Source: Myxococcales bacterium
GTDB lineage: Bacteria > Myxococcota_A > Polyangia > Haliangiales > J016
Assembly: GCA_014238595.1 (NCBI GenBank)
Contig: JABAAV010000015.1
Coordinates: 14,076-21,878, forward strand
Length of the DNA: 7,803 nt
Reading direction: 5' to 3'
The translations under genes were made by a program, and so were the position numbers. Below are positions 1-6,185 of the stretch, one piece after another. Position 1 is the stretch's first letter; the number at the start of each line of letters is the position of its first letter. Under the pieces are notes generated by a model. That model did not search any database and was not told where the DNA came from. It was given only the letters and a program-made list of their open reading frames with translations.

Positions 1-1
1 A

Positions 2-664
2 AAAGTTGTGCCGGAGCTTTTGCCTCGCACATTGTATTTTTTCCGTTGGGGTGCTGCCTATACATGGATAACAGGTGTGTTGTTATTGGTTCTTGTTTTT
101 TATTCCAAAAATGGCATTGGTACATTAGTCGGTACTGATATTGCTATGCGTTGTTCCGCTATTGTCGCAGGAATTGTGATGATTTTGCTTGGAGCGGTTT
201 TATACGATTTGTTCTGGAAAGCATGGGGAATCAAGCATGAAACAAGTGCTACTGCCATTAGTTTTCTGATTCTTGTTATGGCTTTAGTTGTTGTTTCTGA
301 GAAAACAGGGATGCAGTCGCGCTCGCTTTATCTTCACTTAGGTGCATTGTTTGGAACCTGTATGGCCATGAATGTATGGATGAGGATTTGGCCTGCCCAA
401 CGAAGAATTATTGCAGCAATTAAAGCTGGTGAAACGCCGAATGCTGATGATCCAAAGATAGCTGGACTGCGTTCAAAACATAATACGTACATGTCCGTGC
501 CACTCATTTTCACAATGGTTTCCAATCATTTTCCTGCATATTATGGTGCCGGTCCTGATAGTGACTATGGATGGATTGTATTGGCTGTTGTTGTTGTCAT
601 AGGCTTTGGTGTGACGAAGTTGATTTACATGAAATCTGCATCGGATGCCCCGCTTAACTATTAA
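2..664 (+). CDS. Urate_ox_N-type polytopic membrane protein, 5'-truncated by window edge
   Basis: This is the C-terminal part of an integral membrane protein resembling the membrane domain (Urate_ox_N) of PuuD-type urate hydroxylases. Numbering from the GTG at position 8, visible family-like segments are a TM-proximal stretch PRTLYFFRWGAAYTWITG (residues 6-23), LHLGALFGTCMAMNVWMRIW (109-128), PAQRRIIAAIKAGE (129-142) and SKHNTYMSVPLIFTMVSNHF (156-175). About six hydrophobic segments fall near 16-33, 48-68, 81-97, 108-126, 160-178 and 188-207. The frame is open to the window edge, and family members have one or more further N-terminal membrane segments, so the GTG at 8 is probably internal and the gene starts upstream. 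Unlike full PuuD, the protein ends directly after the membrane domain, with no C-terminal cytochrome c domain and no CxxCH. True urate oxidation is therefore doubtful; a membrane redox or assembly role is equally possible. The 3' end overlaps the cupredoxin lipoprotein gene by 20 bp, suggesting coupled translation. Confidence 0.8.
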   Translation, partial: KVVPELLPRTLYFFRWGAAYTWITGVLLLVLVFYSKNGIGTLVGTDIAMRCSAIVAGIVMILLGAVLYDLFWKAWGIKHETSATAISFLILVMALVVVSEKTGMQSRSLYLHLGALFGTCMAMNVWMRIWPAQRRIIAAIKAGETPNADDPKIAGLRSKHNTYMSVPLIFTMVSNHFPAYYGAGPDSDYGWIVLAVVVVIGFGVTKLIYMKSASDAPLNY

Positions 665-1421
665 TTATTGGCAAGGCTTGATAGTCTTGCTTTGTGTGGT
701 TGGCTTTTTAAGCTGCAATAAGAAGGAGGTGCGTGATGCACCTCCTTCTGTTTATGCAGAAAAACCTATCAAACAATTGTTTGATTCCAAAAATGCCGTG
801 GCATCTTTCGATGGTGTTATTCGCTTTGAAGGTTCGCTGCCTTCGAAAAAGCAATTGTATATTGGTGATGCTTCTTGTCGTCAACAGCATAAAGACATTG
901 TGTATATGGATCAGGTCTTGGTTCGTGATGGAAAATTACAAAATGTTTTTGTGTATATAAAAAAAGGTCTTGAAGCCTATAAATTCCCTCCGAATAATAA
1001 ACCAAAAGCAATGGATCAAAAAGCATGTCTTTTTGATCCATTGCTGATAGGGATTGAAGTGGGACAACCAATCATCTTTCTTAATAGCGATGCTATTCTT
1101 CACAATGTCCACACATCACCAAAAATAAATGATGGTGTGAATATTGCTATAACACCGTTTAATCGTTCGCAACGTGTGTTTGAGCAGCCTGAAGTTATGG
1201 TGTCAATAAAATGTGATGTGCATCCTTGGATGCGTGGTTACATCGGTGTCGTTGAACATCCTTATTATGCGGTTACATCTGTGGATGGTTCTTTTTCATT
1301 AGGTCCTTTGCCTCCTGGTGATTATGTGTTGGAAGCATGGCATGAAACGCTTGGTCGAAAGACACAAACAGTGACGCTTAAAAAAGGCAAAATGCCTGTT
1401 ACTATTGTTTTTACACGGTGA
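645..1421 (+). CDS. Cupredoxin-like lipoprotein with C-terminal carboxypeptidase-regulatory-like domain
   Basis: The 258-residue protein begins with a lipoprotein-like signal (residues 1-24): polar start, hydrophobic GLIVLLCVVGFL, then S-C24 as the likely lipidated cysteine, although F at -3 is not a classic lipobox residue. A beta-rich domain follows (about 53-205). It contains C78 and H82 (ASCRQQH), the MDQKAC stretch near 123-128, and a type-1-copper-like ligand set: LHNVH (H153, H156) and CDVHPWM (C190, H193, M196). The C-terminus (about 206-258) contains HPYYAVTSVDGSFSLGPLPP and YVLEAWHE, typical of carboxypeptidase-regulatory/CnaB-like beta-sandwich folds. It probably binds copper and carries electrons or copper in the periplasm, anchored to a membrane; this is inference from the ligands. 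ATG 645 is chosen because only it gives a full signal peptide. There is no good Shine-Dalgarno, which fits translation coupled to the overlapping upstream gene. The gene is rich in hairpins (721-749, 825-847, 1007-1045). Confidence 0.82.
   Translation: MPRLTINYWQGLIVLLCVVGFLSCNKKEVRDAPPSVYAEKPIKQLFDSKNAVASFDGVIRFEGSLPSKKQLYIGDASCRQQHKDIVYMDQVLVRDGKLQNVFVYIKKGLEAYKFPPNNKPKAMDQKACLFDPLLIGIEVGQPIIFLNSDAILHNVHTSPKINDGVNIAITPFNRSQRVFEQPEVMVSIKCDVHPWMRGYIGVVEHPYYAVTSVDGSFSLGPLPPGDYVLEAWHETLGRKTQTVTLKKGKMPVTIVFTR
721..749. repeat. Perfect 12-bp inverted repeat, 5-nt loop, in the lipoprotein linker
   Basis: The arm AGAAGGAGGTGC (721-732) is followed by loop GTGAT and the exact reverse complement GCACCTCCTTCT (738-749). 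It sits directly after the lipobox cysteine codon region, where the protein is a low-constraint linker (KKEVRDAPPS). The left arm contains a perfect AAGGAGGT anti-SD match that would be sequestered in the RNA hairpin. No T-run follows on either strand, so it is not a standard intrinsic terminator. Confidence 0.85.
825..847 (+). repeat. Minor hairpin within the lipoprotein gene
   Basis: TTTGAAGG (825-832) can pair with CCTTCGAA (840-847) around a 7-nt loop, with one G-U pair if read as RNA. A smaller perfect hairpin, ATGCC-GT-GGCAT, lies just upstream at 793-804. Individually these are within what chance gives; they are listed because they lie between the two strong hairpins of the same gene. 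Confidence 0.35.
1007..1045. repeat. Perfect 17-bp inverted repeat, 5-nt loop, inside the cupredoxin domain
   Basis: The arm AGCAATGGATCAAAAAG (1007-1023), loop CATGT (1024-1028) and the exact reverse complement CTTTTTGATCCATTGCT (1029-1045) form a 39-bp element without a mismatch. The left arm encodes the AMDQKA region and the right arm CLFDPLL. A 17-bp perfect stem with a 5-nt loop is far beyond chance in a window this size. No T-run follows the stem outside the arms, so a terminator function is unlikely. Confidence 0.92.
1380..1397 (-). terminator. Candidate intrinsic terminator for the hsp20 transcript
   Basis: On the minus strand, AGGCA-TTT-TGCCT forms a 5-bp stem with a 3-nt loop. It is followed at once by a run of six T (complement of 1385-1380, the first being the last stem base). 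It lies about 33-50 nt beyond the hsp20 stop codon and inside the 3' coding end of the convergent lipoprotein gene. The stem is short, so efficiency is uncertain. On the plus strand the next T-run is about 10 nt away and weaker. Confidence 0.45.
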
Positions 1422-1429
1422 CCATGTTG

Positions 1430-1822
1430 TTAGGCATGTGTGGTTTCATCTGTTTTAGGTAAGATTAACGACAAAATACCATTGTCCACACTGACTTTGA
1501 TTTGTGTTGGGTCAATAGTTTGTGGCAACACTATTTTTCCTAAAAGTTCAACGGTGGATGAACGTTGAGAATTTCTTGTTCCTTTGATTAAAAGGATTCC
1601 GCTTTCAATCGTTATATCAAGATCATTTTCAGTAAATCCAGGCGCTTCGAATCGTAACGTTATCTCTGAATCGGTTTCTTCAATATTAACATCTTGATAA
1701 CGATTCAGATCGACATGTCCATTTTCAGCCCAAACATGCTTAGTATGCCATAGAAGATTCCAAGGCAGTGTTTCGTTGAACATTGTTGTAGAATGAGAAA
1801 ACATACCCATAACTATGAACAC
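1430..1822 (-). CDS. Hsp20/alpha-crystallin family small heat-shock protein
   Basis: This is an ATP-independent holdase chaperone of up to 130 residues that would bind unfolding proteins in the cytoplasm. Alpha-crystallin domain landmarks are DVNIEETDSEITLRFEAPGF (about 44-63), NDLDITIESGILLIKGTR (65-82), GKIVLPQTID (94-103) and VSVDNGILSLILPK (about 109-122), the last matching the family's closing NGxLxxxLPK motif. Two things are odd. The stretch between KGTR and the GKIVLP strand is about ten residues shorter than in typical bacterial Hsp20, which may remove or shrink the beta-6 dimer-swap loop. The protein also ends eight residues after LPK with no I-x-I/V oligomerisation motif. The start is uncertain: the outermost start is GTG 1822, but ATG at 1810, 1804 or 1783 are alternatives, none with a clear Shine-Dalgarno, and a candidate -10 box overlaps 1812-1817. 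It is last in the minus-strand gene row and convergent with the lipoprotein gene, with 8 bp between stops. Confidence 0.88.
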   Translation of the reverse strand: MFIVMGMFSHSTTMFNETLPWNLLWHTKHVWAENGHVDLNRYQDVNIEETDSEITLRFEAPGFTENDLDITIESGILLIKGTRNSQRSSTVELLGKIVLPQTIDPTQIKVSVDNGILSLILPKTDETTHA

Positions 1823-1839
1823 TAACGCAAAACTGTCAA
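1812..1839 (-). promoter_or_regulatory. Candidate sigma70-type promoter of hsp20
   Basis: On the minus strand a consensus -35 TTGACA (complement of 1834-1839) is followed after 16 nt by CATAGT (complement of 1812-1817; 4 of 6 to TATAAT). It lies in the htrA-hsp20 gap. Transcription would start near 1803-1806, so translation would have to begin at an ATG near 1804 (almost leaderless) or at 1783 rather than at GTG 1822. The preceding CTTGACA resembles the CTTGAA of heat-shock sigma32 promoters, but the CCCAT-type -10 is not convincing. Confidence 0.4.
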
Positions 1840-1878
1840 GGTATGTCGTTACTCAATAATCAAATTTATCAAGAGACT

Positions 1879-3234
1879 TTAACGGCTTAAAACAAGATAT
1901 AAATGCGCACCTTGCCTATATACACGAAGAACAATACGGCGATCGGTTTTTCGTTTTAGTTTATGATAGCTATCTAGTGATTTTAAAGGTTTTCGATTGA
2001 GCTCTACAATGACATCGCCTGGAACCAACCCGATGCTTAAAGCAGGGCTTCGGGGCATAATTTTAGTAACGACTACACCGTGTTTTAAACGTTTTGAGAT
2101 CTGGTATTTAGACCGACTTTTTGAATCTAAGGCTGTCACCAAAACACCGCGGAGTAAGGAAGTATCTTCTTTGTCAACTGTTTTTTGCGAATGTTCGTTT
2201 TTACTGTCAGGCATGGCAGCTAATTTGATTGTCTTAGTTATTTTTTTGCCTTTGCGAAGGATTTTGACATTGATGCGATTGTCAACACCTGCATTACGGA
2301 CAGCACGTTGTAGTTGATGTCCTGTTGTGATTGGTTTGTTGTTAATTTCTATGACGATATCATCGCGTTTCAAGCCTGCTTTTTTGGCGGGTGTATCGTC
2401 TAATACATCTGACAAGAGTACACCCAACTCTGAGGAAAGCTTCATGGCATCGGCAAGTTCAGGCGTGATGGTTTGAATCGTAACACCCAGCCATGGTGTG
2501 ATGACTTTTCCGTGTTTGACAATACTCTCCATAATGGGCTTGGCTGTGTTGGAAGGGATAGCAAAGCCAATACCTACACTGCCTCCACTGCGTGATAAAA
2601 TCATGGTGTTGATACCCACAAGTTTTCCATCCATGTTGACCAGTGCACCTCCAGAGTTTCCTCGATTTATTGCTGCATCCGTTTGAATGAATCCATCACG
2701 AAGACGATCTTTAGCTGAGATAATACCTAATGTGACTGTTTGTCCGATATCGAATGGATTTCCAACTGCAAGAACAAATTCACATAATCGAAGATTGTCA
2801 GAATTATCTATTTTAATTGGGATTAAATTGGTTAGTTTTCCTTTGAGTTTTAATACCGCAATGTCATTATTGGTATCAGTGCCAATGACCTCCGCTTGAA
2901 AAGTGTGTCCTGTATAGATTGTAACTTTGATGTTTTTTGCATCTGCAACAACATGATTATTGGTTAGAATAATGCCCTCTTTAGAAATGATCACACCTGA
3001 TCCCCCCGCGGTTTGTTCAACAGGGGCACTGCGAAATCCAAAAAAATCTAAAGGATGTTGTCTGAGCATCGTTGAATGAATACTAACCACGCTTTTGACG
3101 GCTTGTTCGGCAACATTGGCTAATGTGTCATCATAGGGAAGAAGTGGTGATTGTGGATAGGTTGGAACTGCATGTGCATTTGTGATCAACAATGACCAAA
3201 AACAGATGACAAGAGAATAATATTTGATAAACAA
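1879..3234 (-). CDS. degQ: Periplasmic DegP/DegQ (HtrA)-family serine protease with two PDZ domains
   Basis: This 451-residue envelope quality-control protease/chaperone would degrade misfolded exported proteins. It has a Sec signal peptide at 1-22 with a likely cut after AHA (NAHA|VPTY). The trypsin-like domain (about 35-240) shows the full triad: H94 in LTNNHVVADA, D124 in TNNDIAVLKL and S194 in RGNSGGALVN. PDZ1 spans about 245-338 (PWLGVTIQ, GVLLSDVLDDTPAKKAGLKRDD) and PDZ2 about 360-450 (GVVVTKIMPRSPALSIGLVPGD). The LA-loop region before the catalytic His is short (DFFGFRSAPVEQ), and total length is near that of DegQ rather than DegP, so DegQ-like is the better name; orthology is not proven. 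The TTG start is supported by AGGAGG 8 nt upstream and by the complete signal peptide; the next Met is far inside. It lies 39 bp downstream of the DUF4340 gene with no clear terminator between, so co-transcription is plausible. Confidence 0.93.
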   Translation of the reverse strand: MFIKYYSLVICFWSLLITNAHAVPTYPQSPLLPYDDTLANVAEQAVKSVVSIHSTMLRQHPLDFFGFRSAPVEQTAGGSGVIISKEGIILTNNHVVADAKNIKVTIYTGHTFQAEVIGTDTNNDIAVLKLKGKLTNLIPIKIDNSDNLRLCEFVLAVGNPFDIGQTVTLGIISAKDRLRDGFIQTDAAINRGNSGGALVNMDGKLVGINTMILSRSGGSVGIGFAIPSNTAKPIMESIVKHGKVITPWLGVTIQTITPELADAMKLSSELGVLLSDVLDDTPAKKAGLKRDDIVIEINNKPITTGHQLQRAVRNAGVDNRINVKILRKGKKITKTIKLAAMPDSKNEHSQKTVDKEDTSLLRGVLVTALDSKSRSKYQISKRLKHGVVVTKIMPRSPALSIGLVPGDVIVELNRKPLKSLDSYHKLKRKTDRRIVLRVYRQGAHLYLVLSR

Positions 3235-3242
3235 AAGGATAG

Positions 3243-3248
3243 CCTCCT
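3243..3248 (-). promoter_or_regulatory. Strong ribosome-binding site of the htrA/degQ gene
   Basis: AGGAGG on the minus strand (complement of 3243-3248) stands 8 nt before the TTG at 3234-3232. This spacing and perfect match decide the TTG start. It is the best Shine-Dalgarno in the minus-strand gene row; the other genes have weaker AGGA, AAGGA or GGAAG sites. Confidence 0.8.
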
Positions 3249-3273
3249 AGGGTGAGCTGACGTTCATAATTAA

Positions 3274-4281
3274 TTATTTTTGAGGTGTTTTGTTGAGGAT
3301 TGTTTTTGTTACAATAGCTTTTGTTCGGTCTTGGATTTTTTGTGCGATATCCGTTTGAATTTTTGCATACACTTTAGTTTGTGATGTTTTAGCGAAATAT
3401 CGTTTGGTGTTGATTTGTTGAGCCAAAACAAGTGTTTCTAAAATCTTGTTTTGTTTGTCTCGATAGGTCACAGAAAGAATGGGCATCAGTTGTTCTTGGG
3501 TGATGTGAGGAAATTCTTCAGGACGAAGACGACTTATCCGTCGCATATAGTCAGTGAGTGTTTGATCCGTTTGTGTCGGAGTTGCTGTATCTGCCCATGC
3601 AAACAATGCACGTCCATAGGGACCTTTGTCTGTATTGTTACGTATTAATAGTCGAGTGGCACCCTCTGATAGCAAAAGGACATTGTCCAGTTTTGATATA
3701 GAAAAATCTAGCAGTTGATTTATTTTTAATGCTGATTCACCACTTTCTAATGGACGAATCACAGAACCATCAAGGACATATCCCTGATTGGTTTCTGGAT
3801 CAAGGATATATCGATGCCCTCCTCCATAAACATTATCTCCGATCAATACTGTGCGTGTTTTATCTGTGTATCCCAGTATTAATTGGGCTGTATTTTGATG
3901 AAGATTGTATTCTTTCTTTTTCTCATCAGACAAAACGCCAAGAGTTCGCAATGCTTTTAAAGGGGTTACTTTATCAATGATTTTATTGCCTAAATTTCCA
4001 ACAGGAAATGAAAACGATTCACGTGTTTTATGTTTGGGTGAAGATTTGCCTTTATTTGTGGTGGCCCACCAGTAGGCACGATTATTATCGTGTCGTTTTT
4101 TCATATGCACTTGTTGTTTGGAATATGAAATATAGGTGATTGTATTTATGTTATGAGGTGCTTTGACCCAAACAGAAATATTGTCTGTCATCTGTTGTTG
4201 TGTCTTGTCCCTTGTCCATGTTTGATAGGCGATCGCAAGAGCCAATACTAAAAGACCTGCATGTGTTATCAGGGCTCTCAT
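3274..4281 (-). CDS. DUF4340 domain protein, partner of a Gld-type ABC system
   Basis: This is a 335-residue membrane-anchored extracytoplasmic protein. One N-terminal hydrophobic segment (about 5-20, ITHAGLLVLALAIAYQ) is followed by a long soluble part. Family-like features are a beta-rich start (INTITYISYSKQQVHMKKR, YWWATT at 70-75), the segment PLKALRTLGVLSDEKKKEYNL (about 107-127), AQLILGY (132-138) with TVLIGDNVYGGGHRYIL (144-160), and a repeated YILDP...YVLDG pair (158-172). Function is unknown; DUF4340 genes commonly sit next to GldG/ABC-2 genes, as here. The start ATG overlaps the TGA of the gldG-like gene (ATGA), and AAGGA lies 9 nt upstream. Its role is presumably as an accessory periplasmic subunit of the ABC complex (inference from gene order). 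Similarity within this family is low, so the name rests on both context and sequence. Confidence 0.75.
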   Translation of the reverse strand: MRALITHAGLLVLALAIAYQTWTRDKTQQQMTDNISVWVKAPHNINTITYISYSKQQVHMKKRHDNNRAYWWATTNKGKSSPKHKTRESFSFPVGNLGNKIIDKVTPLKALRTLGVLSDEKKKEYNLHQNTAQLILGYTDKTRTVLIGDNVYGGGHRYILDPETNQGYVLDGSVIRPLESGESALKINQLLDFSISKLDNVLLLSEGATRLLIRNNTDKGPYGRALFAWADTATPTQTDQTLTDYMRRISRLRPEEFPHITQEQLMPILSVTYRDKQNKILETLVLAQQINTKRYFAKTSQTKVYAKIQTDIAQKIQDRTKAIVTKTILNKTPQK

Positions 4282-6185
4282 GAAATAGCATCCTTTCTGT
4301 TTCGTATACGAATGATGCTGAGTCCAAATAGAAGAAAGAGTGATGGTGCGCCAAGAATGATGGCATAAAAGATCGAACGATCTTCAGCATTGGTATGTCG
4401 AATACGAACATCGACTTCGGATTTTGGTTTGCTTTGGTAGTTTTCTTCTTTGCCGAGCCATCGCAATGCATCAAGGACGAGTTGTCGATGAATCAAAATA
4501 CGCCCACGTAACATTGCATCGCTAAAGAGTTGTGCATCTGCAAAGACCAAAGCACGCATTGATTTTTGAGGTGTTGTTAGTTTTTTATCAGATTTTTCTG
4601 GTTCAGGAATTTGTTGTTCAATTGCCGCAGCAATATTGTAAGAAGCACGTTTTTCTTGTCCATGATTGTAAGTAAAATCACCATTTTTATCGTGAAATGT
4701 TGTGGCAAGGGAGCGTATAATATAGGTTCGTTTAGGTGGGTTATCTCCATAAAGGGTCATATCAAAATCATGACTTTCTAATGAGCCTGTCCCGAGAAAT
4801 AAAATACCTCGTCCCGATTTCATATCACCCAGACTGATCACTGAAGGATGTTTTGTAATCGCATTGGTGATGATATTTTGTTTGTCTGAAATATTTCGGC
4901 GCATAGGATAAAATTGTCGATTATGCACGAGACGGTAAGGTTGATAAGAGACACCTAAGAGTTTCTCCAAAGCCGGCGTTAGTGATGCATTGGGATAATC
5001 TGGATCCAATGCAATGAGAATAGACCCACCATTAAAAAGATAGCGTTCAATGGCTGCTGATTCTTTGTCTAACAGTGATGTTTGTGGGCCAACAATAACC
5101 ACCAAGTCAGTTCCTGCAGGAACTTGCTTAATGAGACGAGAAACACCCAGATCATAGGTTTTATAATTTAAAAGTTTAAGTTGTTCTTTTAATGCGTCAA
5201 CGCTCAGCAAAAGGCCTAATGAAGATCGACCTTCATCTTCCCGGTCACCAAACTCTCCATGACCAACAATAAAATATGCGGTTCGAGATGGCCGAGAAAT
5301 ATGATAGAGGGCTTCTTGGATTTTTTCATCGAAATTTTTTAAATCAGGACGTGCTTTTTTAATATCCGTACTCAAAAGGATACTATAATGCTGATCGCGG
5401 TGAGTCATGACGACAAAACCATCGCTTCGAACTCGATATTTTTTTGCAAGCTTTGGGTTAGCAATTCGATCAGATTCTTCAATGATGAGTCGTTTTGAAT
5501 AATGACTGAGTTCATCAAGATAAGATTTAACTTCATCTCGTACTTGATTGATTGCAGGGAAAAACAAATACACTTTAATGGGATCGTCAGAATTAACGAC
5601 CATGTTGATTGAAGTTTGACCAGGGGTGGATGTTTTAAAATAGCTCGCATCTATTTTGAGATTTCGCTCAGTAGCGATATAGACTGTTAATCCAAGAAAG
5701 ACTATTGCGAACGCAATGGTCAGCGCATTCTTTGTCAGCTGATATGTTCGTTGAATTTCAATGCCAGCATCATCTAATGATTGATTTTTTTCGATGCTCC
5801 AATGTGCAGCGATCATAGCCATGACCGATGCCAATATAAGAATGGTCGCACCAATCTGTGTGATGGTTTGAAGTTTTGCTGGCTGATCAAGATTTTCAGG
5901 GATTAAGATTGTACTGTCTTGTAAAAAATATAAAAGGACAGCCCATACAATACCTGTGTAAGAGAAAGCAAAGATCGCTTCAATCTTTTTAGAAGGACCA
6001 TGAGTCGATACCCATGAAAACAATCTCCAAAATGTGGCAAAAATAATGAATGCCGTACTCAAGAAAGATAAGGTTAGCCCAAACCAAGATATATCATCAA
6101 ACGCACGCTCTCCCAGAAGAAGTGTAAAGAGTGCCGCTAAGAGCACCCATGTAATTTCAATAGGAGGATGTTTGTTTATCGCCAT
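4278..6185 (-). CDS. GldG-like ABC transporter auxiliary membrane protein
   Basis: This 635-residue protein is of the type annotated as 'ABC transporter involved in gliding motility, auxiliary component'. Five hydrophobic segments occupy the N-terminus (about 10-24, 33-58, 68-88, 108-128, 153-171) and one the C-terminus (604-624), followed by a basic tail (RIRNRK). The large extracytoplasmic part (about 172-600) has the GldG hallmarks: a beta-strand with VYLFFP (205-210), DEVKSYLDELSHYSKRLIIE (217-236), FIVGHGEFGDRE (305-316), LVVIVGPQTSLLDKESAAIERYL (361-383), GGSILIALDPD (386-396) and the late LVFADAQLFSD (546-556). The GHGE-type stretch and the GP...E..AI..Y.F.GG pattern are the strongest marks. 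It probably forms the periplasmic arm of the ABC complex with the two upstream gene products. The start ATG overlaps the permease end by 10 bp; a weak GGAAG precedes it. A name implying gliding should not be taken literally; the substrate is unknown. Confidence 0.87.
   Translation of the reverse strand: MAINKHPPIEITWVLLAALFTLLLGERAFDDISWFGLTLSFLSTAFIIFATFWRLFSWVSTHGPSKKIEAIFAFSYTGIVWAVLLYFLQDSTILIPENLDQPAKLQTITQIGATILILASVMAMIAAHWSIEKNQSLDDAGIEIQRTYQLTKNALTIAFAIVFLGLTVYIATERNLKIDASYFKTSTPGQTSINMVVNSDDPIKVYLFFPAINQVRDEVKSYLDELSHYSKRLIIEESDRIANPKLAKKYRVRSDGFVVMTHRDQHYSILLSTDIKKARPDLKNFDEKIQEALYHISRPSRTAYFIVGHGEFGDREDEGRSSLGLLLSVDALKEQLKLLNYKTYDLGVSRLIKQVPAGTDLVVIVGPQTSLLDKESAAIERYLFNGGSILIALDPDYPNASLTPALEKLLGVSYQPYRLVHNRQFYPMRRNISDKQNIITNAITKHPSVISLGDMKSGRGILFLGTGSLESHDFDMTLYGDNPPKRTYIIRSLATTFHDKNGDFTYNHGQEKRASYNIAAAIEQQIPEPEKSDKKLTTPQKSMRALVFADAQLFSDAMLRGRILIHRQLVLDALRWLGKEENYQSKPKSEVDVRIRHTNAEDRSIFYAIILGAPSLFLLFGLSIIRIRNRKDAIS
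5109..5124. repeat. 16-bp perfect palindrome in the gldG-like gene
   Basis: AGTTCCTGCAGGAACT is its own reverse complement, and AAG/CTT pair again outside a 2-nt mismatch on each side (5104-5129). It encodes part of KQVPAGTD. A single palindrome of this size is close to what chance allows in a window this long, so function is not claimed. Confidence 0.3.

Noticed and set aside
721..1045. In-frame palindromic mobile elements (Rickettsia-type RPE)
   Set aside because: The perfect repeats are only 29 and 39 bp, have different sequences, and the longer one lies in a stretch that aligns with conserved family motifs rather than in an insertion.
817..1071. Antisense open frame across the 17-bp hairpin that also spells AMDQK..LFDPLL
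   Set aside because: The match to the sense protein is a direct result of the inverted repeat being read in the same phase on both strands; the rest shows no domain, signal or ribosome-binding site.
3424..3453. 9-bp inverted repeat CAAAACAAG / CTTGTTTTG with 12-nt loop in the DUF4340 gene
   Set aside because: A low-complexity AT-rich match with a large loop, expected by chance in this composition.
3766..3812. Near-direct repeat ATCAAGGACATATC / ATCAAGGATATATC
   Set aside because: It reflects the repeated YILD/YVLD peptide motif in the DUF4340 protein, not a separate DNA repeat.
4369..4384. AAGATCG-AA-CGATCTT hairpin, with a similar ATTGCG-AA-CGCAAT at 5706-5719
   Set aside because: The shared CGAACG centre suggested a repeated motif, but only two copies were seen and stems are 6-7 bp; not enough to call a site family.
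4151..4474. 107-codon minus-strand frame across the GldG/DUF4340 junction
   Set aside because: It overlaps two well-supported genes in another frame and shows no recognisable domain; treated as a shadow.
4986..5013. Bulged inverted repeat TGCATTGG...CCAATGCA in the gldG-like gene
   Set aside because: Eight matched pairs (ten with a bulge) inside coding sequence is near chance; no supporting context.
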